Assembly (NCBI GenBank): GCA_028714075.1
Contig: JAQTMZ010000001.1
Span: forward strand, 215,753 to 279,752
Length of the DNA stretch: 64,000 nucleotides
Reading direction: 5' to 3'
DNA from: Gallionella sp.
Lineage (GTDB): Bacteria; Pseudomonadota; Gammaproteobacteria; Burkholderiales; Gallionellaceae
The position numbers and the translations under genes are program-made. The notes under the pieces are model-generated. The model ran no database searches and was not told the DNA's origin. It saw only the letters and a list, made by a program, of their open reading frames with translations. Below, piece after piece: positions 20,371 through 29,536 of this stretch. Numbering within the stretch: position 1 is the first letter of the stretch; each line of letters starts with the position of its first letter.

Positions 20371-21288
20371 ATGAATTACTACGAAATATTGGAAGTCAGC
20401 CAAAATGCCAGCCAGGAGGTGCTCAAGGCAGCTTATAAAAGCTTGATGCAGCGTTATCATCCCGATAAAAATCCGGGCAATGTGGAAGCTGCCGAACATT
20501 CGGTAATTGTGGTTCAGGCTTATGAAATACTTTCGGATTCGAGTAAGCGTGCCGCCTACGATATCGAGCTTAAACGGCAGCTGGAAAACTTAAACAATAT
20601 TCGAAACAGAGCACGGAATGCGCAGAATGCCGTTCCTTTAGGCAATACGGAGAGCAAATCTTACGGGTTTTTGTGGCTGCTAATCACATTGATCGCTTTG
20701 GCCATCTGGTTCGTTTGGTTACCCCACGGAAAGAAGCAATCTTCTGGCTCTGGGGCAAAGGAGGCTGGCTCATTGCCAGGACATTACCAGCCGGATACTC
20801 AGCAAAACAAAGCAACCGAACGAGCGCCAAGGCTGGGTGCAAGAACCATTCCCGTATTTATTAAAGATATAAATGTAAATTTGGAGGCTTCGGGTGAATC
20901 TGCGGATGTATCGCAGGACGATGCCGGGTATGTTCTGACCATACAAACTCTAGGCGTTGTCGTTGGCGCTTTTGACGCGGATAAATTCATTGCTTTTATC
21001 GAAGATAACAAGAAATATATCAGCCAGAAGTTGGCAGCCAAACTTGCGGGCATCAAATACGAAATGCTGATGAAGCATAACGGCGAGCCTTATTTGAAAC
21101 AGGTTATATTGGATTCAATCGGCGAGATTACCGGAACCAATCGGTTTGAAGAGTACCCTTCAGCCGACACGGAAGCGCCAGCGCATTACGGTGTTGTAGA
21201 TATTCTGTTGCCGGAGTCGTTTACAGTTAAATCGCTAAAAACAATCAAGCTGCCAGCGGGCGAGGGGAGCGGAACAAATTTGCCCTGA
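20371..21288 (+). CDS. DnaJ-domain membrane protein
   Basis: MNYYEILEVSQNASQEVLKAAYKSLMQRYHPDKNPGN...AYEILSDSSKRAAYD, then TM (FLWLLITLIALAIWFVWLP). Confidence 0.85.
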   Translation: MNYYEILEVSQNASQEVLKAAYKSLMQRYHPDKNPGNVEAAEHSVIVVQAYEILSDSSKRAAYDIELKRQLENLNNIRNRARNAQNAVPLGNTESKSYGFLWLLITLIALAIWFVWLPHGKKQSSGSGAKEAGSLPGHYQPDTQQNKATERAPRLGARTIPVFIKDINVNLEASGESADVSQDDAGYVLTIQTLGVVVGAFDADKFIAFIEDNKKYISQKLAAKLAGIKYEMLMKHNGEPYLKQVILDSIGEITGTNRFEEYPSADTEAPAHYGVVDILLPESFTVKSLKTIKLPAGEGSGTNLP

Positions 21289-21421
21289 TCCGGTTAACCT
21301 GGACTAATTGGGGCTATGGTGTGAAGAAGAATTTCTGTCGGGTTGAGTGCAGCATTTGCCTTGCTACCCGAATGGGAAACGGTTGCTTTCTCAAATTTAT
21401 GCGGCCTTGAAGGGAGTTGAG

Positions 21422-22456
21422 ATGTCGGACATGTCAGACAAAGAGATATACCAGTTGATTGCGGGTGAATTAGAGACGAAAAATGTTGATGCCGCGCTGT
21501 GGACGCAGGCCAAAGAAACAGCCCTGGGTGACTCGGATAAGACCGAAGCTATATACATTCGCTTAAGATTTCTTGAGCTAGTTAAATCCTCACGCCCACC
21601 CCAAAAATCTACCTCGCTGGTCACCGTGGTTGAAGTCAAACCTAAAGTCGATGAACTGTCGCTCATGCGCACCGAATTGGCGCAGAAGTTATTGAACCAG
21701 GGGAAATATAGTTTGTATTCGATCCTCAAACTTCATCCAGACGCCAGTGATGCTGTAATTGCAGCGGCAATTAATAATTTGGAAGCTGGCAATCTGGAAG
21801 ATTCAGGTGTTCATCCGGCAGAATTCAAATACGCCAAAGATACCTTGGGCAATGCTGAATTACGCGAACAATATGACCGCCGGCTTTTTGAAAGTGTTTC
21901 TAATGGGGTAGTCAAACCCTATCAATCCTATGCTTTTGAAGGGACGGGCAACGCGTACTCCTGGTGGGAATCAAGTAAGACATCGGTAACTATCGGCGTT
22001 TTATTGTTGGTTGTTATCGGATATTTGGGAGTCAATTATTTACAGGTACAAAATAGCAGCGAAATACAGAAAATAGCGGTCGAGTCGCAGAAGGAAGTTT
22101 TACATACAATTTCCGATGCCGCGCAAATGAAGACACAAGCTGATGTGGGTTTAAGGGCCGAAACATCAAGGCTCATGTCGGAAAGGCAAAATCAAGAGAT
22201 GGAGCTGCGTAGCAGAACTGCTGACCGGATGAATGAGGAGCAACGCATAATGCAGGAAAACCGTATGCAAGCCGAACAGCAACAAAAGCAGGCGCAGAAA
22301 GAGCAAGCCGAAAAATGGCAGAAGACCCAGCAAGATCAGGCAGAAGGCATCAGGGTAATGAAAGAAAAGCAATATTGGGCATGTATGAACATGCAATTGT
22401 CCCAAAGAAATGTCACCAGTTATGATGCAGGCGCAAGATGTGCCATGTATCGATGA
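21422..22456 (+). CDS. Membrane protein with degenerate J-like domain and coiled-coil
   Basis: LYSILKLHPDASDAVIAAAINNLEAGNLEDSGVHPAEFKYAKDTLGNAELREQYDRRLFE; TM SVTIGVLLLVVIGYLGVNYL; Gln/Glu-rich C-terminus. Confidence 0.65.
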   Translation: MSDMSDKEIYQLIAGELETKNVDAALWTQAKETALGDSDKTEAIYIRLRFLELVKSSRPPQKSTSLVTVVEVKPKVDELSLMRTELAQKLLNQGKYSLYSILKLHPDASDAVIAAAINNLEAGNLEDSGVHPAEFKYAKDTLGNAELREQYDRRLFESVSNGVVKPYQSYAFEGTGNAYSWWESSKTSVTIGVLLLVVIGYLGVNYLQVQNSSEIQKIAVESQKEVLHTISDAAQMKTQADVGLRAETSRLMSERQNQEMELRSRTADRMNEEQRIMQENRMQAEQQQKQAQKEQAEKWQKTQQDQAEGIRVMKEKQYWACMNMQLSQRNVTSYDAGARCAMYR

Positions 22457-22709
22457 GGTTTGCATCGAAGTGAGCACTAAGGGGGACGCATCGCATTACT
22501 TTTGAAGTGGTTGTCGTCCTTACCTGAAACTCTCCCGTTGCAACAGCGCCCCTGATCAAAAAACCGCAACACAGAACGTCCGCCCGCTTTACTTTCAAAC
22601 AAGCGTTTGATACAGTTGTTCGGCAGTTTGCGTGCGGCGGATATCACAGGGTAATTTGTTGCGGATTGCGCAGCGTAATCCATATCCTGAAACTTGTAGC
22701 CAGATGCCA

Positions 22710-22764
22710 GTAGGAGCGGGCCATGCCCGCGATTGGATGGTTCGCGGGCATGGCCCGCTCCTAC
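22710..22764. repeat. REP-like palindrome GTAGGAGCGGGCCATGCCCGCGA (copy 1)
   Basis: Perfect 23-bp inverted arms with a 9-nt loop; same arm at 27318-27372. Confidence 0.93.
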
Positions 22765-22807
22765 AGTGTCAATCGAGTTTTCAGGACAAAAATTTCAGAG
22801 ATACAAC

Positions 22808-23962
22808 ATGACAACTTCAACCAGACCGATAGCTCTTACCTTCTTCATGACTGCGTTGCTGGCCGGTTGTGGCAGCGGCGACAAGCCTGCTGCCGGCCCG
22901 GGCGGGCCGGGTGCGGGGATGCCGCCGCCGGAGGTGGATGTGATCACGGTTACCTCCGGCAACGCGACGCTCACGCAAGATTTGCCGGGGCGCTTGCAGG
23001 CTTACCGCACGGCGCAGGTGCGCGCGCGCGTCGAGGGGGTGGTCGAAAAAAGATTGTTTCAGGAAGGCAGCGATGTGAAGGCGGGCGCATCCCTGTTCCA
23101 GATCGATGCGCGCACCTATAAGGCCGCCGCCGAATCCGCCAAGGCGGATCTGGCGATTGCGCGCCAGACCGTCGAGCGCTATGTGCCGTTACTCAAAATC
23201 AAGGCGGTCAGCCAGCAGGAAATGGATCTGGCCGATGCCAAAGCCAAGCAGGCCGAAGCCGCACTGATCCGCGCCGAGGAAGACCTGGAAAATGCCAGTG
23301 TGCCCGCCGCCATTTCCGGGCGCATCGGGCGCACGCTGGTAACCGAGGGTGCTTTGGTCGGCAAGGGTGAGGCCACGCTGCTGGCGACCATCGAGCAGCT
23401 CGATCCGATCCATGTCAATTTCACCCAGCCCGGCGCGGATGTGCTGCGCCTGAAACAGGCCGTCAAGTCCGGCAGGCTCCGGCGCGCTGAAACCGCCAGC
23501 GTGGAAATGCTGCTGGAAGACGGCAGCGTCTATCCGCAGGCTGGCAGGATATTCTTTTCCGATATGTCAGTTGATCCGGCCACCGGTGCCGTCTCGCTGC
23601 GCGCCGAATTCCCCAACCCGCAACGCGAGCTACTGCCCGGCATGTTCGTGCGCCTGCGCTTCCCGCAAGCGCTGGCAGACAACGCTATTCGCGTGCCGCA
23701 GCGCGCCGTGCAGGCCAATCCGCAGGGGCAGTTCGTGATGATCGTGACACCCGATGGCAAAGCTGCGCCGCTGCCGGTTAAAACCGGCGGCATGGCAGGC
23801 GGCGATTTCATCATCGCCGAAGGGCTGAAGGGCGGCGAACAGGTCATCGTGAACGGCTTGCAGAAGGCGCGTCCGGGCACGCCGGTGAAAGCGGTGCCGC
23901 TGAACGGTGCAGCAAAGACTGAAAATAAAACAGCGCCGCCTGCGGCGAACGGGAAGTCGTAG
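22808..23962 (+). CDS. RND efflux periplasmic adaptor (membrane fusion protein), lipoprotein
   Basis: MTTSTRPIALTFFMTALLAGCGSG lipobox; LPGRLQAYRTAQVRARVEGVVEKRLFQEGSDVKAGASLFQIDARTY; DPATGAVSLRAEFPNPQRELLPGMFVRLR. Confidence 0.94.
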   Translation: MTTSTRPIALTFFMTALLAGCGSGDKPAAGPGGPGAGMPPPEVDVITVTSGNATLTQDLPGRLQAYRTAQVRARVEGVVEKRLFQEGSDVKAGASLFQIDARTYKAAAESAKADLAIARQTVERYVPLLKIKAVSQQEMDLADAKAKQAEAALIRAEEDLENASVPAAISGRIGRTLVTEGALVGKGEATLLATIEQLDPIHVNFTQPGADVLRLKQAVKSGRLRRAETASVEMLLEDGSVYPQAGRIFFSDMSVDPATGAVSLRAEFPNPQRELLPGMFVRLRFPQALADNAIRVPQRAVQANPQGQFVMIVTPDGKAAPLPVKTGGMAGGDFIIAEGLKGGEQVIVNGLQKARPGTPVKAVPLNGAAKTENKTAPPAANGKS

Positions 23963-24023
23963 AAACTTCTTTGGGAGCCTCTGGAAATGAATTTATTCCA
24001 GATTATTCATTAGAAAAGCTGTG

Positions 24024-24146
24024 TCGTACCGGCGCAGGCCGGTATCCAGATAATTTACAAATTCCCACGTCAGTGGGACAACGCGGTTTTGTCCGCTTTG
24101 CGGATTATTTTTTATTGCTGGATTCCGGCCTGCGCCGGAATGACGG
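24024..24146. repeat. Four-hairpin dispersed repeat, copy B
   Basis: Near-identical to 18362-18489; lies between the adaptor and pump genes. Confidence 0.9.
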
Positions 24147-24181
24147 CCTAATAAATTATTTGGGTTTATAGAGGCTCACAT

Positions 24182-27100
24182 ATGTTTGCAAGATTCTTCA
24201 TTGACCGCCCGATCTTCGCCTGGGTCATCGCGATCCTGATCACGTTTGCCGGGATGCTCGCGCTGCGCGCGTTGCCGGTGTCGCAGTACCCGTCGGTGGC
24301 GCCGCCCGCGCTGGACATTTCCGTCAATTATCCCGGCGCATCGGCGCAGGTGGTGGAACAGAGCGCGGTGCAGTTGATCGAGCAGGAGATGAACGGCATC
24401 GACAACCTGATCTACATGGATTCCAACTCGCAGGTCGGCTCCGGTCAGGTGACGCTCACCTTCAAGCCCGGCACCGATATCCAGTTTTCGTCGGTCGAGG
24501 CGCAGAACCGCATCAAGCGCGTCGAAGCGCGCCTGCCGGACGACGTGCGGCGGCTCGGCGTGACGGTGACCCGCGCCGGGCGCAACTTCATCATGGTGGT
24601 GGCGCTGACTTCGCCGGATGGCCGGTTGAACGCCGTCGACCTCGGCAGCTATGCCACCGCCAGCGTGCTGGAGCCGCTGTTGCGCGTGCAGGGTGTGGGC
24701 GAGGTGTTGCTGTTCGGCACCGAATATTCGATGCGCATCTGGCTCAAACCTGATCGGCTGGAAGCCTACGCGCTCTCGCCCGCCGATGTCGGTCGCGCGG
24801 TGCGCGCGCAGAACGCGCTGCTGCCGCTGGGTGAAGTGGGCCAGTTGCCGTCCACGCCGGGACAGGAGATCAACGCCGTGCTCGGCAGCCGCGGGCGCCT
24901 CACCACGCCGGAAGAATTCGGCGACATCGTGGTGCGCGCCAACCCGGATGGTTCATCGGTGCGGCTCAAGGACATCGCCCGCGTCGAGCTGGGCGCACAG
25001 GATTACAACCGCATTTCACGCCTCAACGGTCAGCCGATCGCCGGCATGGCGATACGCATCACGCCGGGAGCGAACGCGCTGGCGACCGCACAGGGCGTGC
25101 GCGCCAAGATGCAGGAGCTGTCGCGCTACTTTCCGCAGGGGGTGGATTGGACGGTGCCCTACGACACCACGCGCTTCATCGAACTATCCATCCGCGAAGT
25201 GGTGATCACGCTGCTGGAAGCGGCGGCGCTGGTGGTGCTGGTGATGTTCGTGTTCCTCGGCAACTGGCGCACCACGCTGATCCCAGCGATCGTCGTACCG
25301 GTGTCGCTGATGGGCGGGCTGCTGGGGCTGTATGTGTTCGGTTTCTCGATCAACGTGCTGACGCTGTTTGCGATGGTGCTGGCGATCGGTACCGTGGTGG
25401 ACGATGCCATCGTGGTGGTGGAAAACGTCGAGCGCAACATGCGCAGCAAGCACCTGTCGCCGCGCGAGGCGACGCGCGTGGCGATGGGCGAGATCACCGG
25501 CGCCATCATCGCGATCACACTGGTGCTGATGGCGGTGTTCGTGCCGATGGCATTCTTCGGCGGCTCCACCGGCGCGATCTACCGCCAGTTCGCCGTCACG
25601 CTGGTGGTGACCATGGCGTTCTCCGCCTTCCTCGCGCTGTCGCTCACGCCCGCGCTGTGCGCGAGCCTGCTCAAGCACGATGCGGAAAGCCTGGAGCGCG
25701 GCTTCCACGGCTGGTTCAACCGTTTCTTCGACCGCGTGACGACCAAGTACGTCGGCGGGGTCAATCACGCCGCGCGCAGGCTGCTGCGCTCGCTGGCGAT
25801 CTATGCGGTGATCGTCGCGATCGCCGCGTGGACCTACATGAAACTGCCGGGCAGCTTTTTGCCGGAAGAAGACCAGGGTTACATTGTCACCGCGATCCAG
25901 TTGCCGCCTGCCGCGACGCGCGAGAGGGCGAAAGTCGTGCTGGAATCGGTCGAGCAGTTTTATATGAAACAGCCGCAGGTGGACAAGGTGATCGGCGTGC
26001 TGGGCTTCTCTTTCTTCGGGCGCGGCCAGAACATGGCGCTCGCTTTCATCAGGCTCAAGGATTGGGATGAGCGGCCGGGCAAGGAAAACTCGGCGCAGTC
26101 ATTGATCAAGCGCGCCAACATGGAATTTTTCCGCATGAAGCAGGCGATGCTGTTCGCGATCAATCCGCCGCCGATACCCGAGCTCGCTTCGGCGGGCGGC
26201 TTCGATTTCCGCCTGCAGGATCGCGGCGGGGTCGGGCGCGACAAGCTGATCGATGCGCGTAATCAGGTGCTGGGCATGGCGATGGCCGACAAGCGCCTGA
26301 CCGCGGTGCGCCCGGAAGGCCAGGAACCCGCGCCGCAACTGTTCCTTGACATCGACCGCGACAAGGCGGAAACGCTGGGCGTCAATGCCACCGACCTCAA
26401 CGACACGCTGCAATCGCTGTTCGGCGTGTCCTATATCAACGACTTCGTGCGCCAGGGGCGCGTGCTGCGCGTGCAGATGCAGGCCGAGGATGTCACGCGC
26501 AAGAGCGAGGCCGACCTGATGCGCACCGCGGTGCGCAACAGCGCCGGACGCATGGTGCGCCTGTCGGAGTTCGTGCGCACCAAATGGGTGGCGGCATCGA
26601 CCAAGCTCGACCGCTACAACGGTCTGGCGGCGATGAAAATATCCGGCGCGACCGCGCCGGGCGTGTCCAGCGGCGAGGCGCTCGCCGCGATGGAAGCCAT
26701 CGCACAAAAACTGCCGCCGGGCATCGGCTTCGAGTGGTCGGGCATTTCCTCCGAGGAAAAAATCTCCGGCCAGCAGGCGCCGCTGCTGTTCGGCGTGTCG
26801 CTGCTGGTGGTGTTTCTGGTGCTCGCCGCGCTGTATGAAAGCTGGTCGATTCCGCTCGCGGTGATGCTGGCCGTGCCGCTCGGCGTGTTCGGTGCGCTGG
26901 TCGCGGTGGAACTGCGCGGGCTGCCCAACGATGTGTATTTCAAGGTCGGGCTGATCGCGATCATCGGACTGGCCGCCAAGAACGCCATTCTGATCGTGGA
27001 GTTTGCGCGCCGTCTCGAAGACGAAGGCAAGGAGCGCCTCGAAGCCGTGCTGGAAGCCTGCCGCCTGCGCCTGCGCCCGATCCTGATGACCTCCATCGCC

Positions 27101-27298
27101 TTTATCGCCGGTGTATTCCCGCTGGCCATTTCCACCGGAGCGGGCGCCGAGAGCCGCCACGCCATCGGCACCGGCGTGATCGGCGGCATGGTCGCCGCCA
27201 CCGTGCTGGCGGTCTTCCTGGTGCCGGTGTTCTTCATGACCGTGCGGCGCCTCTTTCCGGGACATGCGCGCAAGCACAAGGAGGATAGTCATGGCTAA
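24182..27298 (+). CDS. RND efflux inner-membrane transporter (HAE1 family)
   Basis: MFARFFIDRPIFAWVIAILITFAGMLALRALPVSQYPSVAPPALDISVNYPGASAQVVE; GTVVDDAIVVVENVER. Confidence 0.97.
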   Translation: MFARFFIDRPIFAWVIAILITFAGMLALRALPVSQYPSVAPPALDISVNYPGASAQVVEQSAVQLIEQEMNGIDNLIYMDSNSQVGSGQVTLTFKPGTDIQFSSVEAQNRIKRVEARLPDDVRRLGVTVTRAGRNFIMVVALTSPDGRLNAVDLGSYATASVLEPLLRVQGVGEVLLFGTEYSMRIWLKPDRLEAYALSPADVGRAVRAQNALLPLGEVGQLPSTPGQEINAVLGSRGRLTTPEEFGDIVVRANPDGSSVRLKDIARVELGAQDYNRISRLNGQPIAGMAIRITPGANALATAQGVRAKMQELSRYFPQGVDWTVPYDTTRFIELSIREVVITLLEAAALVVLVMFVFLGNWRTTLIPAIVVPVSLMGGLLGLYVFGFSINVLTLFAMVLAIGTVVDDAIVVVENVERNMRSKHLSPREATRVAMGEITGAIIAITLVLMAVFVPMAFFGGSTGAIYRQFAVTLVVTMAFSAFLALSLTPALCASLLKHDAESLERGFHGWFNRFFDRVTTKYVGGVNHAARRLLRSLAIYAVIVAIAAWTYMKLPGSFLPEEDQGYIVTAIQLPPAATRERAKVVLESVEQFYMKQPQVDKVIGVLGFSFFGRGQNMALAFIRLKDWDERPGKENSAQSLIKRANMEFFRMKQAMLFAINPPPIPELASAGGFDFRLQDRGGVGRDKLIDARNQVLGMAMADKRLTAVRPEGQEPAPQLFLDIDRDKAETLGVNATDLNDTLQSLFGVSYINDFVRQGRVLRVQMQAEDVTRKSEADLMRTAVRNSAGRMVRLSEFVRTKWVAASTKLDRYNGLAAMKISGATAPGVSSGEALAAMEAIAQKLPPGIGFEWSGISSEEKISGQQAPLLFGVSLLVVFLVLAALYESWSIPLAVMLAVPLGVFGALVAVELRGLPNDVYFKVGLIAIIGLAAKNAILIVEFARRLEDEGKERLEAVLEACRLRLRPILMTSIAFIAGVFPLAISTGAGAESRHAIGTGVIGGMVAATVLAVFLVPVFFMTVRRLFPGHARKHKEDSHG

Positions 27299-27317
27299 TC
27301 GAGATTGCACATTAGCT

Positions 27318-27372
27318 GTAGGAGCGGGCCATGCCCGCGAACCGCTTGATCGCGGGCATGGCCCGCTCCTAC
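27318..27372. repeat. REP-like palindrome GTAGGAGCGGGCCATGCCCGCG (copy 2)
   Basis: Perfect inverted arms around an ~11-nt loop, between pump and outer-membrane genes. Confidence 0.93.
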
Positions 27373-27395
27373 AAGTTTCAACTACGTTTTCTGGG

Positions 27396-28823
27396 ATGAT
27401 TATTCTGGCATCCTTGCTAGGCGGCTGCTCGCAGATGCCGGCCTATCAGCGCCCTGCCGCACCGGTTTCCGCCGCTTGGCCGGACAACGCCAAACCGAAC
27501 GGTGCGCGCCAGATCGCAACGACCGGCTGGCAACAATATTTTCCCGATCCGCGCTTGCAGGCGCTGATCAGCGCCGCGCTGGAGAACAACCGCGACCTGC
27601 GCATCGCCACGGCGCGCATCGCCGAAGCGCGCGCGCAATATGGCGTCCAGCAGGCCGACCGGTGGCCTACCCTGAACCTGAGCGCCGGACGCAACGCCTC
27701 GCTGACGCCGGGAGGCGCATCGGGTTTCACCACCAACCCCATCCACATGCAACGCTATGACGTGAGCCTCAGCGTGGTGTCGTACGAGCTGGATTTCTGG
27801 GGAAGGGTCAGCAGTTTGAACGAGGCCGCCAAGGCCAGCTACCTTGCCACCGAAGCGGCGCAGCGCGCGTTCCGCCTGTCGCTGATCGCCGAGGTGGCGA
27901 ACGCGTATCTGTCGTTGCTGGAGCTGCGCGAGCGCGCCCAACTCACCGCGGTAACCGCCAAGACGCGCGCCGAAACCAGGGAGCTGACAGCGCGCCGCCG
28001 CGATCTGGGCGTGTCCAGCGACCTGGATTTTTTGCAGGCGGATGGCGCGTATCAGGCCGCGCTGGCCGAGCGCGCTAGCCTTGAGCGGCAACAGGCCGCA
28101 GCGGAAAATTTGCTCGGCCTGCTGGTGGGGCAGTCGCTGGCTGAAGTGAAAGACCTGCCTGCCGGGCGCAACCTTGCCGCGCAGGACATCGCCCCCGACC
28201 TGATTGCCGGGCTGCCCGCCGAGGTGCTGTTGCAGCGCCCCGACGTGCTCGCCGCCGAGCAGCAATTGATTGCCGCGAATGCCAATATCGGCGCGGCGCG
28301 CGCGGCCTTCCTGCCGCGCATCACGCTGACCGGCAGCGTCGGCACGGCCAGCCGGAGCTTGTCCGGGCTGTTCGGCGCCGGCAGCCGCGCGTGGAGTTTC
28401 CAGCCTCTCATCAGCCTGCCGTTGTTTGATGCGGGGCGCAGCGCCGCCAACGTGGATGTCGCCGAGGCGCGCAAGGTCATTGCGGTGGCCGAATATGAAA
28501 AAACCATCCAGCAGGCGTTTCGCGAAGTGGCGGATTTGCTGAATGCGCGCGAGAAACTCGCCGAGCAGCTCGCCGCGCAGGAAGCCAATGCACAGGCGCA
28601 AGACCAGCGTTTGCGTCTGGTGGAGGCGCGCTACGGCGTGGGTATCGTCAGCCATCTGGAAGTGCTGGATGCGCAGCGCGAATCCTATGCCGCGCAGCAG
28701 GGCGCGTTGCAGGTGCGCAGCATCATGCTGTCGGCCGCCGCGCAGCTTTACAAGGCGCTGGCCGGGCAGAGCATGCCGGACAAACCAAACGAAACAGACA
28801 AGCAGCCCGGGGCGGCCAAATGA
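27396..28823 (+). CDS. RND outer-membrane lipoprotein (NodT/OprM family)
   Basis: MIILASLLGGCSQMPAYQRP lipobox; VSYELDFWGRVSSLNEAAKASYLATEAAQRAFRLSLIAEVANAYLSL. Confidence 0.95.
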   Translation: MIILASLLGGCSQMPAYQRPAAPVSAAWPDNAKPNGARQIATTGWQQYFPDPRLQALISAALENNRDLRIATARIAEARAQYGVQQADRWPTLNLSAGRNASLTPGGASGFTTNPIHMQRYDVSLSVVSYELDFWGRVSSLNEAAKASYLATEAAQRAFRLSLIAEVANAYLSLLELRERAQLTAVTAKTRAETRELTARRRDLGVSSDLDFLQADGAYQAALAERASLERQQAAAENLLGLLVGQSLAEVKDLPAGRNLAAQDIAPDLIAGLPAEVLLQRPDVLAAEQQLIAANANIGAARAAFLPRITLTGSVGTASRSLSGLFGAGSRAWSFQPLISLPLFDAGRSAANVDVAEARKVIAVAEYEKTIQQAFREVADLLNAREKLAEQLAAQEANAQAQDQRLRLVEARYGVGIVSHLEVLDAQRESYAAQQGALQVRSIMLSAAAQLYKALAGQSMPDKPNETDKQPGAAK

Positions 28824-29452
28824 CCGGCGCAACAAAAATCGCCAGGGAGCAGACACGGAGCCGCCTGCTGAACGCGGCGCGCGAAGTGTTTTCGCAGAAC
28901 GGTTTTCAGGGCGCGACGGTGCGCGAGATATGCCGCCGCGCCGAAACGAATGTCGCGTCGGTAAATTACCATTTCGGCAGCAAGGACGGCCTGCTTGCCG
29001 AGGCGTTGAATTTCGCGCAGCTCAAGGCGTTGCAAGTAGCCAACGTCAAGGCCGACGCGTGTCCCGAGGCGCGCCTGCGCTTGTTCATCCGCGACTTCAT
29101 GCGGATGCTGCTGGACGAAACAACCCCGTCATCGCAATGCCGGATGATGGCACGCGAATTGGCCGACCCCACGCCAGCGCTGGACAAGATCGTGCGCGAA
29201 GCCATCGCGCCGCTGCACAAATTCCTCGGCGAACTGGTGCGCGAAATTATCGGCGCCAAAGCCGGCGAAACCGAGTTGCGCCGCTGCGTGCACAGCATCC
29301 TCGGGCAATGCCTGTTCCACCGCCATTCGCATCCGGTGCTGCAACGCCTGCATCCCAAGTTGCGCTACGACGACAAGGAGATCGAAGCGATAGCAAGTCA
29401 CATCGCGGATTTTTCTCTGGCGGGTATCAACTCTATTTCGAAGAGCAAATAA
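28820..29452 (+). CDS. TetR/AcrR-family regulator, translationally coupled to the efflux operon
   Basis: RSRLLNAAREVFSQNGFQGATVREICRRAETNVASVNYHFGSKDGLLAEAL; ATGA overlap with preceding stop. Confidence 0.95.
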   Translation: MTGATKIAREQTRSRLLNAAREVFSQNGFQGATVREICRRAETNVASVNYHFGSKDGLLAEALNFAQLKALQVANVKADACPEARLRLFIRDFMRMLLDETTPSSQCRMMARELADPTPALDKIVREAIAPLHKFLGELVREIIGAKAGETELRRCVHSILGQCLFHRHSHPVLQRLHPKLRYDDKEIEAIASHIADFSLAGINSISKSK

Positions 29453-29536
29453 TTCGGCAGGGGCGCGATGAATTTCGCCCCTGCGATGATTCGCTATTGA
29501 GCGGATCACCACCCAATAATGCGACGGGAATAACCG

